Part shown: piece after piece, positions 22,001 through 33,194 of the stretch
Layout: every line of letters begins with the position of its first letter
Position numbering within the stretch: the first letter of the stretch is position 1
Source: Adiantum capillus-veneris
Taxonomy: Eukaryota; Streptophyta; Polypodiopsida; Polypodiales; Pteridaceae
DNA: 64,000 nt
NCBI GenBank assembly: GCA_014529385.2
Contig: CM043968.1
Span: forward strand, 4,762,001 to 4,826,000
Direction of reading: 5' to 3'
Notes under the pieces: generated by a model
What the model was told of the DNA's origin: nothing
Databases searched by the model: none
The model's input: the letters and a program-made list of their open reading frames with translations, nothing else
Translations under genes and position numbers: made by a program

Positions 22001-22288
22001 GTTTCTGGTTCAATGGACCGTGAGAACTACAAGGGTTCTTACCAATTTGATTTCCCCCTGAGTAGATTTAGAGGCATTAGAAGGGTCATCGTCATCATCA
22101 TCATACTTCTTATCTAATGGCCCCCCATATTCTACATCTTATTCTTTGTCATTATCTTTGTCTTCATCTTCATCCTCATTATCATCTACATTTTTGGTCA
22201 AGTGCTCCATACGCGCTTTATTTGCCAAACTACTGGTGTAGGTGAAGCTTTTGGCCTCTAGATCATCCTTTATTGTTGCTACCAAATT
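19046..22288. other. No recognisable gene
   Basis: Both strands hold only short, composition-driven frames. There are interrupted GA runs near 19819-19935, and a block near 19225-19275 (ACTGGGTC...TTAATTAATTA) that resembles 18325-18365, suggesting an old duplication about 900 bp apart. 20200-22250 is unremarkable AT-rich sequence. Confidence 0.6.
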
Positions 22289-23045
22289 CTATAGGTCTTC
22301 TAGATTCAGAGTTAAACTGCCATCAGAATCAATTATATTCACTAGTGATTGATAACTGTACTTGTCAAGGATTGATTGTTTAAGTACACCGTGGACTTCT
22401 TTTAAACTGCTTAAAGATGTCATCTTTTGATCTAGTAAGGCCTTTTGTGTAGCCATCTCCTTTGTGAGCCTCAATTTTTCAACATTCAAACTTGAATTTT
22501 GAACCTGCAATTGCTCTGCTTGCTGTTGGAGCTATGCTCCCAGACAAAATTATGAAACAAATGTGTGACCTTTTCCTTAATCTCCATTTTTAGATGCTTA
22601 TCTCTAGGGATCTGAGTTAGCACCCAGATTCCACTCCTCTAATTTTTTAGTCGATGAATAGTAACCAATTTTCTCCACCCCCTTTTTGTTTTTCCAATGA
22701 TTCATCTTCCTTCTTTGTACATATACCTACCATATATTCATTGAAAGGATTTTTTGTCTCAGTTGAATCCCCCTCTTGATCACATTATATCCTATTACAC
22801 CCAAGTATTTTTGCAATGCGTTGCCTATCACCCATGTGCTCTTCATCTGGATTGGCCTCTCTAGTAGTCTGGCTTTCTTGCTCTCCCAAAGGCCTACCGT
22901 CCAAATTCATTGACCTTTTACCTACATTTGACCTATTGAAGTTATTTGGATACTGTTGTCTTTGTCGCTCTACACTTTTGCGATCCAAAAGTACTACATT
23001 TAAATCTATCTCAACTATGGGAAACATGTTCATTGATGCCAGCAT
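22289..23045 (-). pseudogene. Degenerate retroelement region, unknown (coiled-coil and linker)
   Basis: Two minus-strand frames lie downstream of the retropepsin at 23162-23457: 22785-23045 (Arg/Gln/Asn-rich, SVERQRQQYPNNFNRSNVG) and 22289-22510 (Leu/Lys-rich, heptad-like: LRLTKEMATQKALLDQKMTSL, probably coiled coil). Frames and stops differ. By order they look like remnants of the same element. I do not recognise either domain. No RT or integrase was found nearby. Confidence 0.4.
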
Positions 23046-23161
23046 TCTTTTACTATTCTTGGTTCCATATTTCCTACATAGCTCTTCTCGCCATATTGCC
23101 CTTCTCCAACTTTTGGTATTGTTTGTCTTGATTTGAATTCTTCTATTGGGTCCTTGGAATG

Positions 23162-23457
23162 TTAGTGTTTGTCTTGCATATTTGTGTAGTTGTGTATGTA
23201 TCGTACACTCCTAAGCCATGGCCTTTCCAATAGCATACTATATGCCCCTTGAACATCCAATACCAAGAAATTGTTTTGAGCTTCTGAGCCTACACTAATT
23301 TGAAGATTCTCAATCAAACCACTAGCTTGGAGTATCCTTGGGTCTATTATTTGGATTCTAAAAGAAGCAAGTTTCATTTCTTGAATTCCCAATCTTTGTT
23401 TGACATGCTCCCCTAGAATGTTGACACTAGCATCACCATCGAGTATGACCGTTGATA
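23162..23457 (-). pseudogene. Retropepsin-like protease remnant
   Basis: Minus-strand reading shows a retroviral-type aspartic protease: VILDGDASVNILGEHV (Asp codon 23438-23440), then FRIQIIDPRILQASGLIENLQISVG and YSMLLERPWLRSVRYIHNY, the plant Ty3 form of the flap and the I-L-G-R-x-W-L block. The active-site triad is D-G-D rather than D-S/T-G, and L-L-G is L-L-E, so catalysis is doubtful. A TAG lies upstream in the same frame near 23496. It belongs to an old element next to copia-2. Confidence 0.7.
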
Positions 23458-23637
23458 GTGGTTCCCACTCCTGTTTCTTGATCTTATAGTTAATCTAGAT
23501 GGCCAGTACTTTGTCATCTTTGATTTAGACAAGTCCACAACCATTGTATATGACTCTTTATTTCTTTGCTAATTGATAAAACTAGCAGTATCAAGCAAAG
23601 TTCTTTTGATGTCCTTGAGTTCAATAGTTAGCCTCAA

Positions 23638-23957
23638 CTAGATTTTGTCATAGACCTTGACATTGATCCGGTTTCTTTTATTTCTAGAGCTACTATTTGA
23701 ACTTGATAATCTCCCATTTGGATAATTGTCTGTGTAATGCCATGCCTTTACTTGCCTCCTGTGTCCTTTAGCTAATGGATCCTTTTGTTGGGAATTAGAA
23801 TGTTTCTTATAAACATTTTCCATTCCCCAATCCAATTTATCATCCTCGGCCAAGTGCACCTTGACTTGTTGAACATCCTTCTCCATGTACTCCTCCAAGA
23901 TTGTGCAATACCTCTAACATGCAAAGATCCGAATCAGCCAAGTGATAGCTTAAGAAT
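23638..23957 (-). pseudogene. Hydrophilic Gag-like remnant upstream of the retropepsin
   Basis: A frame of about 86 codons, Lys/Gln/Ser/Asn-rich (QKDPLAKGHRRQVKAWH, SSSNSSSRNKRNRINVKVYDKI), ending before the retropepsin. It has the composition of a Gag-PR linker but no zinc knuckle. It is cut at 23957 by copia-2. The right flank (28924-29010) has another short open stretch on the same strand that may be its upstream part. Confidence 0.4.
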
Positions 23958-24184
23958 TGTTGGAATTAGGGTTGCAGAGAAACGCACACACCTTGGAGAA
24001 GACAAAGGAAGCTCAAGGCACACAACTGAGAATGTATTACTTAGTGTGCAATGGAAAGATAGATAGCCCTAGAGTGATGGGCATATATACAATGCATGGG
24101 GGAAAAAAACTCCTAAAGAGGGAAAAAATGCCCCAACAGTCCTAGTGTGTTCACACACATCACTACCACATGTATATGGTAACA
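23958..24184 (-). repeat. 3' LTR of copia-2
   Basis: 227 bp, TG...CA. It is the reverse complement of the copia-1 LTR family, preceded by AGAAT. The purine tract AGGGGTATT (minus strand) is at 24185-24193. Confidence 0.93.
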
Positions 24185-24256
24185 AATACCCCTGGAGTGA
24201 TGCGGTGAACGAGAGATGGCACGTGAGTAAAGGGAAGTGCCATGCACTGAGGACAT

Positions 24257-25757
24257 GATCAATCCACAAAGGGGAGTAAGCCCAAAGCTTTGCGGAAAGC
24301 TTTGAGCTTCTCACAAGACAATGCCTTTGTGAAAAGATCTACAAGGTTGTCCTGTGTTGGCACATAAACCAATTTGATCTCTCCTGCTGAGAGCCTCTCC
24401 CTGACATAGTGGTAATGCATCTCAATGTGCTTTGTGCGAGCATGAAAAATTGGGTTCCTTGCAACTGCCAATGCACTCTGACTGTCGTGTAGATAGTGTT
24501 GGCAGTGTCATGTCCAACACCCAAATCAACCATAAGGCGTCTGAGCCATACACACTCAACGGTACCTGTGAAGATTGCCTTGTACTTAGCCTCACAACTC
24601 GAAGTGGCCATAGTAGGTTGCTTCTTGCCCAGCCATGATATACATGAACTGCCAAGCATGAAACAAAAACCACTTGTGGACACCCGTGTGTCAAAACAAC
24701 CAGCCCAATCTGAGTCCAAAATAGCATGTAAGTTTGGCGGCAATGATCACCCCTTGGGATAAAACAAGCCAAGATGTAAAGTGCCACTAAGGTAGCGGAA
24801 AATCCTCTTGATAGTCTGCCAATGCTTAGACACTGGGCTATGCATAAATTTGTTGACCTATGAGATTGCAAACTGAATATCCGGCCTCGTGTTGCATACA
24901 TAAATGAGGCAGCCAACAGTAGTTTGGTAAAGAGTGACATCAGTAGGATCGCCAGCTTCATGTAGACTCAACTTCAAACCTGTTCCCATGGGAGTGGCAA
25001 TAGGTTTGCAATCCTCAAGTCCAAACTTACATAGCAATGTCTCTATGTAACTTTTTTGACACAAGGCAATATCCCCATCACACTGCTTAAACGATATGAC
25101 CAAATAATGATGCAACAGCCCCAAATCTTTCATCTTGAAAGTAGCATTCAAATCAGCCTTAAATTCAGCAATATGTGCCTCATTGGGACCAGTGATCAAC
25201 AAATCGTCAACATAAAGAACAACAATGAGAAGTACATCTCCCCACGCTTTACATACAATGTGCTTTCTGTTAGACTATTACTCACGCTTTACCAAATGAG
25301 TGTCAGCCTTCTCATACCAAGCACGAGGAGATTGATTCAACCCATACAAAGCCTTCTTACATCTCCACACTTTGTCCTCTTGTCCTTTCTTGACAAAACC
25401 GCAAGGCTGCGTTACATAAACTTCCTCAAATATGTCACCATTCAAGAAAGAAGTAACAATGTTTGATTGATGTACATCCCAACCAAAATGAGCTGCCGAT
25501 GCACATAGAAATGCACAGTAGTCATACAACAAGTGGGAGCAAAAGTCTCTTCATAATTTATGCCTTTTTGCTGTGCATAACCCTTTGCAACAGTCGAGCC
25601 TTATGGCAATCGATCTCACCATCTGGCTTGTGTTTCAACTTGTAAACCCACTTCGTACCAATGGCCTTTTTGCCAGGAGGCAAATCACATAAAGTCCATG
25701 TGTCATTTTCTATAAGTGCATCATATTTTGATTGCATGGCAGCCATCTAATTTTTTG
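24257..25757 (-). pseudogene. copia-2 reverse transcriptase and RNase H
   Basis: Read leftward in several frames: 25558-25757 (AMQSKYDALIENDTWTLCDLPPGKKAIGTKWVYKL), 25278-25532 (FGWDVHQSNIVTSFLNGDIFEEVYVTQP, SPRAWYEKADTHLV), 24858-25202 (LITGPNEAHIAEF...MKDLGLLHHYL), 24339-24743 (DSDWAGCFDTRVSTSGFCFMLGSSCISW, SCEAKYKAIF) and 24259-24471 (HYHYVRERLSAGEIKLVYVPTQDNLVDLFTKAL). The YVDD region near 25215 is out of frame with its neighbours. The product would be inactive. Confidence 0.88.
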
Positions 25758-27299
25758 AATTCTATGCTTCATCAAAAGACAGAGGTTCCTTGACATCATG
25801 TAAGCTAGACACAACCAAAGCATAAAAATCTGATGCATAAAATGCATGGCTAGAGCCTGAACAAGTACAACTAGACAAAGGTGCATCCAATTTACTGTCA
25901 CGCAATGTATGCACCAGCCATTTTGGCATACCTCTAGCCTGCTCATTTTCAACCCTTTCCTCATCAAGTACATCATGTACATTTGCATCAGTAATAGGTT
26001 GATTTGCAACATTTTCAGAATTTACATTCGAACTTCCACCACTGAAAAGAGTCAACAATGTGTCATAAATGTCCTGTGAGCTTACATTGTTGTCTCTAGT
26101 ACATGATAGCAACGGCTGAACATAATCTTCCACAAACACTACATCCTGTGAAACCAAAATACGCTTTGTTTGCGGATGATACAACTTGTAACCTTTGCTT
26201 TCAGCACTATAACCAACAAAAATACATTTGACAGCCTTATCATCCAATTTTTTGCGTTGTGTTTGTGGCACCAAAGCATATGCCAAATAGCCAAAAACAC
26301 GCATGTGCTCAATAGAAGGCTTTCTATCATGCCATGATTCACATTGAGTAATAGACTGCAAATCTTTTGTAGGACATTTCTTAAGTACATAAGTGGCACA
26401 CATGATGGTCTCAAGCCAAAAAGAATGCGGTAAAGCTTGGCTTTTGACCATACATCGTGCCATTTCCGTAAGTGACCTGTTTTTCCTCTCGGCAACACCA
26501 TTTTGCTGAGGTGTATAAGGAATTGCACATTGGTGTATTATCCCACGACTAGCCAGAAATGCATTAAATTCATGAGACATATATTCCCCCCCTTGATCGG
26601 AACGAGACATTTCGAGACATTTTCAGCCATAGCCAGAAATTGTTTGAAGCACATAAAAACTTCGGACTTTGCTTTAAGCAGAAATACCCATGCATGCCTG
26701 GAGTAATCATCAATGAAAGTCACGAAGTACGGGTAATTGCCGAAGGACAGAGTTTGCATGGGCCCACAAACATCACTATACACAAGCTGCAATCTGCATG
26801 AGGCCCTAACTGAACCATCCTTTGGAAAGGTAGAACGCTTAATTTTACCCAAAATATAGCCTTCACAAACAGGTTTGACAGGTGCTTCAAGAGGCGGCAA
26901 AGAAGCAACCATATCAGATTTCTGTAAACGCAGCAAACTGGCAAAATTCAGATGCCCAAAACGTACATGCCACAGCTTTGCATCTAAAACAACCCTTGAA
27001 TCTGCAACTGCATTTGAAAAATTTTGTCCACACTTGTCATACAAAGTGAGCTTATACAGCCCATGGTACAAAAGGCTAGATGCAACAATTTCATCACCAA
27101 AACTGAGATCATGAACTATACATCTGTAATCCACAAATTTGACTACAAGTCCAAGTCTAGCAAGTGTAGATACAGACAAAAGATTTCTTCTCGATCCCAC
27201 GTACATAAAGTGCATCAACAAGTGTGAAAGAACTACCATTTGCAGTAGTAAGCACAATCTTTCCAACTCCCTGAACAGGATAAGAGGTATTGTTGGCAC
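25758..27299 (-). pseudogene. copia-2 integrase
   Basis: 26538-27299 holds LWHVRFGHLNFASLLRLQ, CEGYILGKIKRS (the second zinc-ligand Cys of copia-1 CEGCILGK is Tyr here), CGPMQTLSFGNYPYFVTFIDDYSRHAWVFLL. The next frame, 25762-26610, starts at SRSDQGGEYMS and carries TPQQNGVAERKNRSLTEMARC, WLETIMCATYVLKKCP and the post-integrase linker to FDEA. One frameshift near 26600 separates the first catalytic Asp from the second Asp and Glu. These blocks are better preserved than in copia-1. Confidence 0.88.
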
Positions 27300-27371
27300 A
27301 AGTGACTAAATTCCCATGAGGGACAGACTCGAGAGAGGCGATGTGAGGTAACTTACATGCATGCATCATTG

Positions 27372-28409
27372 ACCGTAGGATTTTAAGTGCACTCTGCACT
27401 AAAAGCCCATTCTGCATCAACATCAACATCACAGTCTCCTTTCATAGAAGACTCAACAATGGCTGCATTTGTAGTGGAACCACCCTCTTTCTTGTTAGCC
27501 TCTTTGGCCTTCAACTTAGGACACTGCTTGATCAAGTGATCATTAGCTTTACAATAATGGCAACACATCTTCTTTTTGCCCTCATCACTAGAATTTCTAG
27601 ACGAACTGCTACCAGCAGAAGCATTAGGAACATAATTTTTGCCACTCGCATCAGAACCATAAGAAATGGTTGCATTGTTGTCACCACCCTTTCTTTGAGA
27701 AGCAATAAAAATGTGTTCAACTGCAAGATGCCTAGTCCTGTTTTTTCTAGAAAGTGACTCTTGCAAAAACAATGTGCATAATGCATCAAACTTGACAACT
27801 TCAGGATTTCCTTGGGTCATAAGTCTCCAAGTACTAGCAGAAGTCTCGTAAGAATGTGGTAAGGCATCAAAAACCGTCTGCACAAGGAAACTGTCTGAAA
27901 TGACTTCACTTGCAGAAATAAGTTGCTTATTGATATCCTTGACACTAGCAAGGAAAGTGACCATATAATCTTCCTCATGCATAATCTTCGATTCCAGCTC
28001 TTTAGGCAGCAAAGCAATTTTAGCCTCATTGCGGCTTGCATAAAGACCTGCTAGAATATCCCAAGCCTGTTTTGCAGATTTTGTTGAACAAATGTGAGGA
28101 GTAATGGTATTCTTCACAGACAATGCAATCAATGCATGATCCTACACATACTTTACATCCCAACGAGCTTGTTCTGTCGTAGGCAAAACAACTCTAATAG
28201 CAACAATCCTTGCAGCAAGGCCTGCAACATCCTCAACAACGCCTACATCCTCAGAACCAGGATGTATATCAATGCCCTGCACAATATTCCAAAACGCTGC
28301 TTGACACAAGAACATGTTGCATCATGTAAGTCCACATACGGTAATTGTCCCCATCCAATCTGTCCTCAGTAGCAAACATCTTGAGCACATATGTGTTGTT
28401 GTCAGCCAT
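27372..28409 (-). pseudogene. copia-2 Gag and start of protease
   Basis: The start is the ATG read at 28407-28409 (MADNNTYVLKMFATEDRL), matching copia-1. A frame break near 28310 precedes the long frame 27383-28132, which has ICSTKSAKQAWDILAGLYASRNEAKIALL and the knuckle CCHYCKANDHLIKQC. The protease motif WYFDSG seen in copia-1 is missing here: sequence between about 27300 and 27385 jumps from the ACKL stretch to SLESVPHG, an internal deletion of the active-site region. Confidence 0.85.
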
Positions 28410-28684
28410 GGAAAATGTATGCACCTAATGTGAAAACTGCACAAAATGAGGAGAAATTGAGTGAGACTAGCACGTGCTATATAGCACAACCCCCAATAGA
28501 CTGTATAGGACCTGTTATGCAGTAAACGGCACTAATAAAAATTTTGCACTAAATGACATAATTGCCTAAGTAGACCTGCATGTAGTGGAAACAGAGGCCG
28601 AAACAAGCTCGAATCAGAAATCGAAGAAAGTGAGCAGGCGTGTGTTGGAACTGCTAGCGACTAAGCCCGGGAGGACAACACCTA

Positions 28685-28695
28685 CTCTGATACCA
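28685..28695 (-). other. Primer binding site of copia-2 (tRNA-iMet)
   Basis: The minus strand reads TGGTATCAGAG, two bases after the 5' LTR end. It is a perfect match to the canonical iMet primer site. Confidence 0.92.
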
Positions 28696-28697
28696 AT

Positions 28698-28923
28698 TGT
28701 TGGAATTAGGGTTGCAGAGAAACGCACACAGCTTGGAGAAAATGAAGGAAGCTCAAGGCACAAAACTAAGAGTGTATTACTTAGTGTGCAATGGAAAGAT
28801 AATAGCCCTAGAGTGATGGGTGTATATATAATGCATGAGGGAAAAAGCCTCCTAAAGAGGGAAAAAATTCCCCGGCGGTCCTAGTGTGTTCACACACATA
28901 ACTGCCACATGTATATGGTAACA
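28698..28923 (-). repeat. 5' LTR of copia-2
   Basis: 226 bp, TG...CA, followed by AGAAC. On the minus strand it carries the TATA-like ATTATATATACACCC at the same place as copia-1. Confidence 0.93.
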
Positions 28924-28928
28924 AGAAC

Positions 28929-30518
28929 TAGGAGAAGAATGAGTGGTACTTGATATCAAATTCCATGCAAGCAAGACCTTCGTTGAGATTAGGCCATAGT
29001 GGATTCACACGCACATCCTAATATGATCAAAATGTTTGAGTTATAAGACATCACCTTACATCAAGATATAAAATGACATTTTAGCATTCATATTTGCATC
29101 TCAAGTTCACCAACCTATGTCGTCATGATAGTATATGTCAATAGCCTTGTCTGTTTTTGCAAAAACTTTTTGTAGTGCCACCAACATGCTAACTTGGCGT
29201 AACATGGCAAGGGCAAGCATCAAGTGCACATTGACTATCTGAATGATGACCTATACTTCAGAACTTCAAAGAGAATAAGCATGGAAAATTTTGCAACTAT
29301 AAATAATTATGAGACATCATTCATAGAAACAATACAAACTCAAGCCACCTAGTGGAAACTATAAGCAAATCTATAGCCACCACAGAGCCTCTACAACTGC
29401 CATAGACATAAGCACAAGCTGCCCTTTGAACAACCAACATTGTATAGATTCTACAACAAAAACCCGCTTGTAACAACCACTTACTTGTATATATTACACC
29501 CAAGCTTGACAAATCATAGTTCTTGATAGTCTTTGGAAACAAAAGTCTCAACATATGACATGTTCACAAACAATGTCAAAAAACATGCTCAACAACTACA
29601 ACTTCTACTTCATGGGCAATCACATTTGTTTGTTAGATACACAACTAGAAAACATTGCTAGCCATTCTACGCTTGTTTTTCTTATGCATTAGTGTGTTTA
29701 TGATAGGGCCACATTAAATTCAATGGCCTATCATAAGCACTTTTTTTTGGCCTAGCAAAGGGCAAAGGCTATAGAGATGCCTTCTCTTTTTGCTGACTAA
29801 AATGCTTTTTATTACTTATTTATATATTTTAGTTCATTTTGTGGGTTTTTTGCACTATAAAATTTTGTGATCGGTTTCTAAAGTTAGTGGGCCATTATTG
29901 AATGGATAGAGCTTTAAAGAGCAGGTCTCCAATTCATCATTCATCGTTGGGGGGGGGGGGGGGGGGGGGGGGAGTGGGGGGCCAAAAGAGAAATTGAGTG
30001 AGGTTATTTTCTCTTTATGCTCAGTATGAGTGGTGGCAAGATAAGATCCATTTCTTATGTGTATGTGTGTCGCATTACTATTGGATGCAAGATTTTGATT
30101 GGTAGGGTTACAAGGAGTCTGTTTTATTTGCAAGCTTTTGATTTTGAGTTTTTGCAATTAGAACCAGTTTTGTGAGCTTTTTGATTTTAGATTCAGAGCC
30201 TTTGACACAAAAAAATTAATCCAAAACAAAGACATCGGTATATGATACACACCAAAAAACATCTATTACCTTGCAACAACTTGGCTTAAGATTTAGAGTC
30301 TCTTTTAACGATACACACCAAAAACATGTACAAGTTTCCAAAACCCTAGTTGTGAGCTTATACAATCGTTTAGATAGATATCACAAAACATGCTTCTATA
30401 ACTAAAAGGGATTCAAAAAAAGATTCATGTGTCTAGAAAAGCTACTCCACAGCTCATACATAAGAGAAATCTCCTTCAAAGCATACCTCTAGATGACATT
30501 CTCTAAGGTTTAGGTTCA
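28929..30518. other. No recognisable gene
   Basis: AT-rich, with only short unsupported frames. A 10-bp inverted repeat with a one-base bulge (TGATAGGGCCA...TGGCCTATCA) lies at 29701-29733. A 24-base poly(G) run is at 29949-29972. Confidence 0.6.
29949..29972 (+). repeat. Poly(G)24 homopolymer
   Basis: Twenty-four consecutive G, then AGTGGGGGG. Unusual for plant DNA. It could form a G-quadruplex or reflect an assembly or sequencing artefact. Confidence 0.9.
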
Positions 30519-33194
30519 CTAAACCACATGCTTTATCTTGCAGGTTTGCCCTAATACAAATGCAAGGTCTGTGGGAGTTAGTGCAGGCTGATGAATGACC
30601 ATGTGCTCTTTTGGTTGAAGCCCAAGAATATGCACATACACATAGTACATGTTCTTACATGCCAAGAAAGCTTTATGTGTAGATTCTCTCTTTTGAAAAT
30701 CGGGACAGGTGCAACTAGGTTCTACTTTTATGTGTACATCATAACAACTCTCTATCAAAACCCAAAAAACTATGTGTTGTTCACTTTCTAGTTTCTCGTC
30801 CAAGAACATAGCAACCATACTTGCAGCTGACTCCAATCTCTTTTGCGCTTCTTTGGAAACACCATGTCTCCACTTACGCTTCCTGCTCTACTGGAGCCTC
30901 CTTGTGTAAGAGCAACATTCATATTGTTCATACGTCATAGTGGTGTTGCAAAATCTACAAATTGAAATCCACTTTGCACCAAATTGTCACTCTCTTCCTT
31001 TGATAAGTTGGTTCCAATATCCACTTGCCAGGAAGTAGGAACGATAGGTGAGAATTTCACTTGCCTCTGCAATTTTTGTGTGTGGCTTACTTCATAATTG
31101 CAGAACCATATCCACTATGCAATTGTCTTGTCTTTAAAAGTTCTTTCAAACAAAAAACATGGATCAACCATTCCCACTTGACGGCTCTGTAATTTGTTAC
31201 CACAACTTTTCTTCCATTCCATTCCAAAACATTTCCTCATGCAATTGATTGGCATCCTTTGTAAAGCCCACTCTTCGTGGGCAACTTTGATCTCTTGAAT
31301 ACACCTTGCTAAATTCACCCTTGGCTGCACTGGAACGATCTCTCCTTCTTCACTATCAGAGACAACATATACCTCTTCAGTATCCTCTCTATCAAAATGA
31401 ATACTCCGTGGTCTCTCTCTGGTTTTATGATGCCTTGCTTCCATTACATATCCAGGTTTATGTGAGCTTGTACCGAGTGCACTTGTTTTCTTCTTCTATT
31501 GTACAGTCTCTTTGTCACCTTCCATCACAGGCTCCTCATAACAAGGACTACCAGCAACCAAGCCTTTCAATGTACTCGCAAAATGGGTTGGATTTGGAGA
31601 TTCTCTGCGTTTGGAACTAGCCATCATTGCTTCTATGGAAGGGACCGTTCCCATGTATCTGCATGTGTTGTATCCCAATCTTTTTGCACATTGAATATAT
31701 GCATTCAAAACATCACTGACACGTGCATCATAAAGTGATATTTTGCGTTTACCACCTTCACCTACCAGCCAGCTTGCATGGATGCTCTCTGATAAGTTTA
31801 TGCTTGGAATTTGAGCCTTCTCCCATGGACTCTCGCTAACCTATAAATACAATACGATAAATACCATCTATAAGTTAATCTCTTTTTTCATGTATTTTAT
31901 ATGAATCAAAGAAAAGAATGATATACCATTGTCTTAGAGCTTCCCCAATGTGCAATCCGTTGCTCCCACCAATCAAACCATCTCGTTAAAGACTTTTTAT
32001 TATCCCTAGTCACATTTTTCACCCAACAACTCGTATTGTGGAAGCTAGAAGGGAGATCTCATTTGTAGTCTTTGCTAAGCACCATGCTTCACACATTTCA
32101 ATGTGATGCATTTGTCTATCTGTAGCGATATGTTTTTTGTGTTTGTATAGAATCTGCTCCCAATGGAAAAGAGTCTAGTGCTCCCTCCCCTCCATTACAT
32201 TATTCCATCCTCCATTGTAAACAACTCGTATTGCCAACCAATTAGCCCCAGCTTCATCATGCATAAATCCAACAAAGTCTGTTGGTTTATAACCACACCT
32301 CTCCATGATTGTGTTTAAATTTCTCCAAAACAAATTTGTGTTTCTTCGTCTACTTCTTTACATTCACATATTGCAATCACCTGCAATGCTTGCATGTTGT
32401 ACACATAGAACAAATAAGTAATAAAAGGTGTCTTATGACAATAATATGCTATCTAACATATTTTTAATAATTCACTTTCCCAGGATCATAAACCGAGCAT
32501 GACATAGTTGGCCATCCTTCAATCCGATGAGTATGATCAAAGTGCACCCAAGCAGTACTCAAATCTCCTGTCCTTCACCGCCTCATTTAATTGGCTAGTT
32601 TAACTCCAAAAGCAGGTCCTTTTGTTGATATTTGAATACGTTACATTTATCATTAGGTCCACCGGGCCTGGAAAACGACTTCCATGAAAGAATGAAAAAA
32701 CACACCATTTCTGTAGCAATAGTATATTGTCATATCCATCATTGACAATCTGACCCTGTTTAGCTTTCTCATTTGATACAATATTTTTGAATCCCCTATT
32801 CTGAACAAGGGGCATCATTTCCTCAAGAAAATGGTTAAGCTCTACATCAATGGTTTTTTTGACAATATGGTTGTGTATAATGTCTATGAGGAAAACCCTT
32901 AAATCCCTTGTGGGAGCCTCAAGTAGGGTTTATGGTTTATTTTGAAAAAGTGTTCTCCATACAAAGGAACTTTGGCGATTGTTTTTTAAATATACGTCAT
33001 TTACCATTGCGTGTATGCACTTTTAAAAGTGGATAATGCTCTAAAATTTGTGTAGATGGGTTATGCAATGCGTTGAGGCGCAGGAATTTGAATGAAGCAC
33101 CATTATTCATTAGAGAGTGATTTAATGTGCGTAATGAGAATATAATGTTCTCTTCCTCTTTGCTTGAAAGGAATGTGACAACTTGGGAGGCCAA
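30519..33194 (-). pseudogene. MULE-type transposase relic with SWIM zinc finger
   Basis: Order on the minus strand: 32997-33194 (MASQVVTFLSSKEEE), 32600-32818, about 32470-32580 (AWVHFDHTHRIEGWPTMSCSVYDPGK), 31930-32390 (FWRNLNTIMERCGYKP, VGFMHDEAGANWLAIRVVY, LFHWEQILYKHKKHI), 31496-31840 (INLSESIHASWL, SLYDARVSDVLNAY), 31115-31444, and 30519-30836 with the SWIM-like CTCPDFQ...ACKNMYYVYVHILGL (CxC...CxN; the usual His is Asn). Plant MULE-type transposases have this order: a DDE core with GFMxDxAxANW, then a C-terminal SWIM finger. Two plausible introns: donor at GGGAAA-GTGAAT (about 32475) with acceptor TTGCAG (about 32391), and about 31846-31925 ending TTTATAG. There are in-frame TAGs near 31496 and 31115 and one frameshift. 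Intact terminal inverted repeats were not found. Confidence 0.65.

Larger units (their letters stand above)
23958..28923 (-). mobile_element. Ty1/copia LTR retrotransposon, copia-2
   Basis: A 4966-bp copy of the same family as copia-1, on the minus strand. LTRs are 23958-24184 (227 bp) and 28698-28923 (226 bp). By eye they differ at about 20 sites plus one indel (about 9%), so this copy is clearly older than copia-1. Flanks are AGAAT left and AGAAC right. Primer site 28685-28695 and purine tract 24185-24193 fit the orientation. The coding region is broken by stops and frameshifts. Confidence 0.95.
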
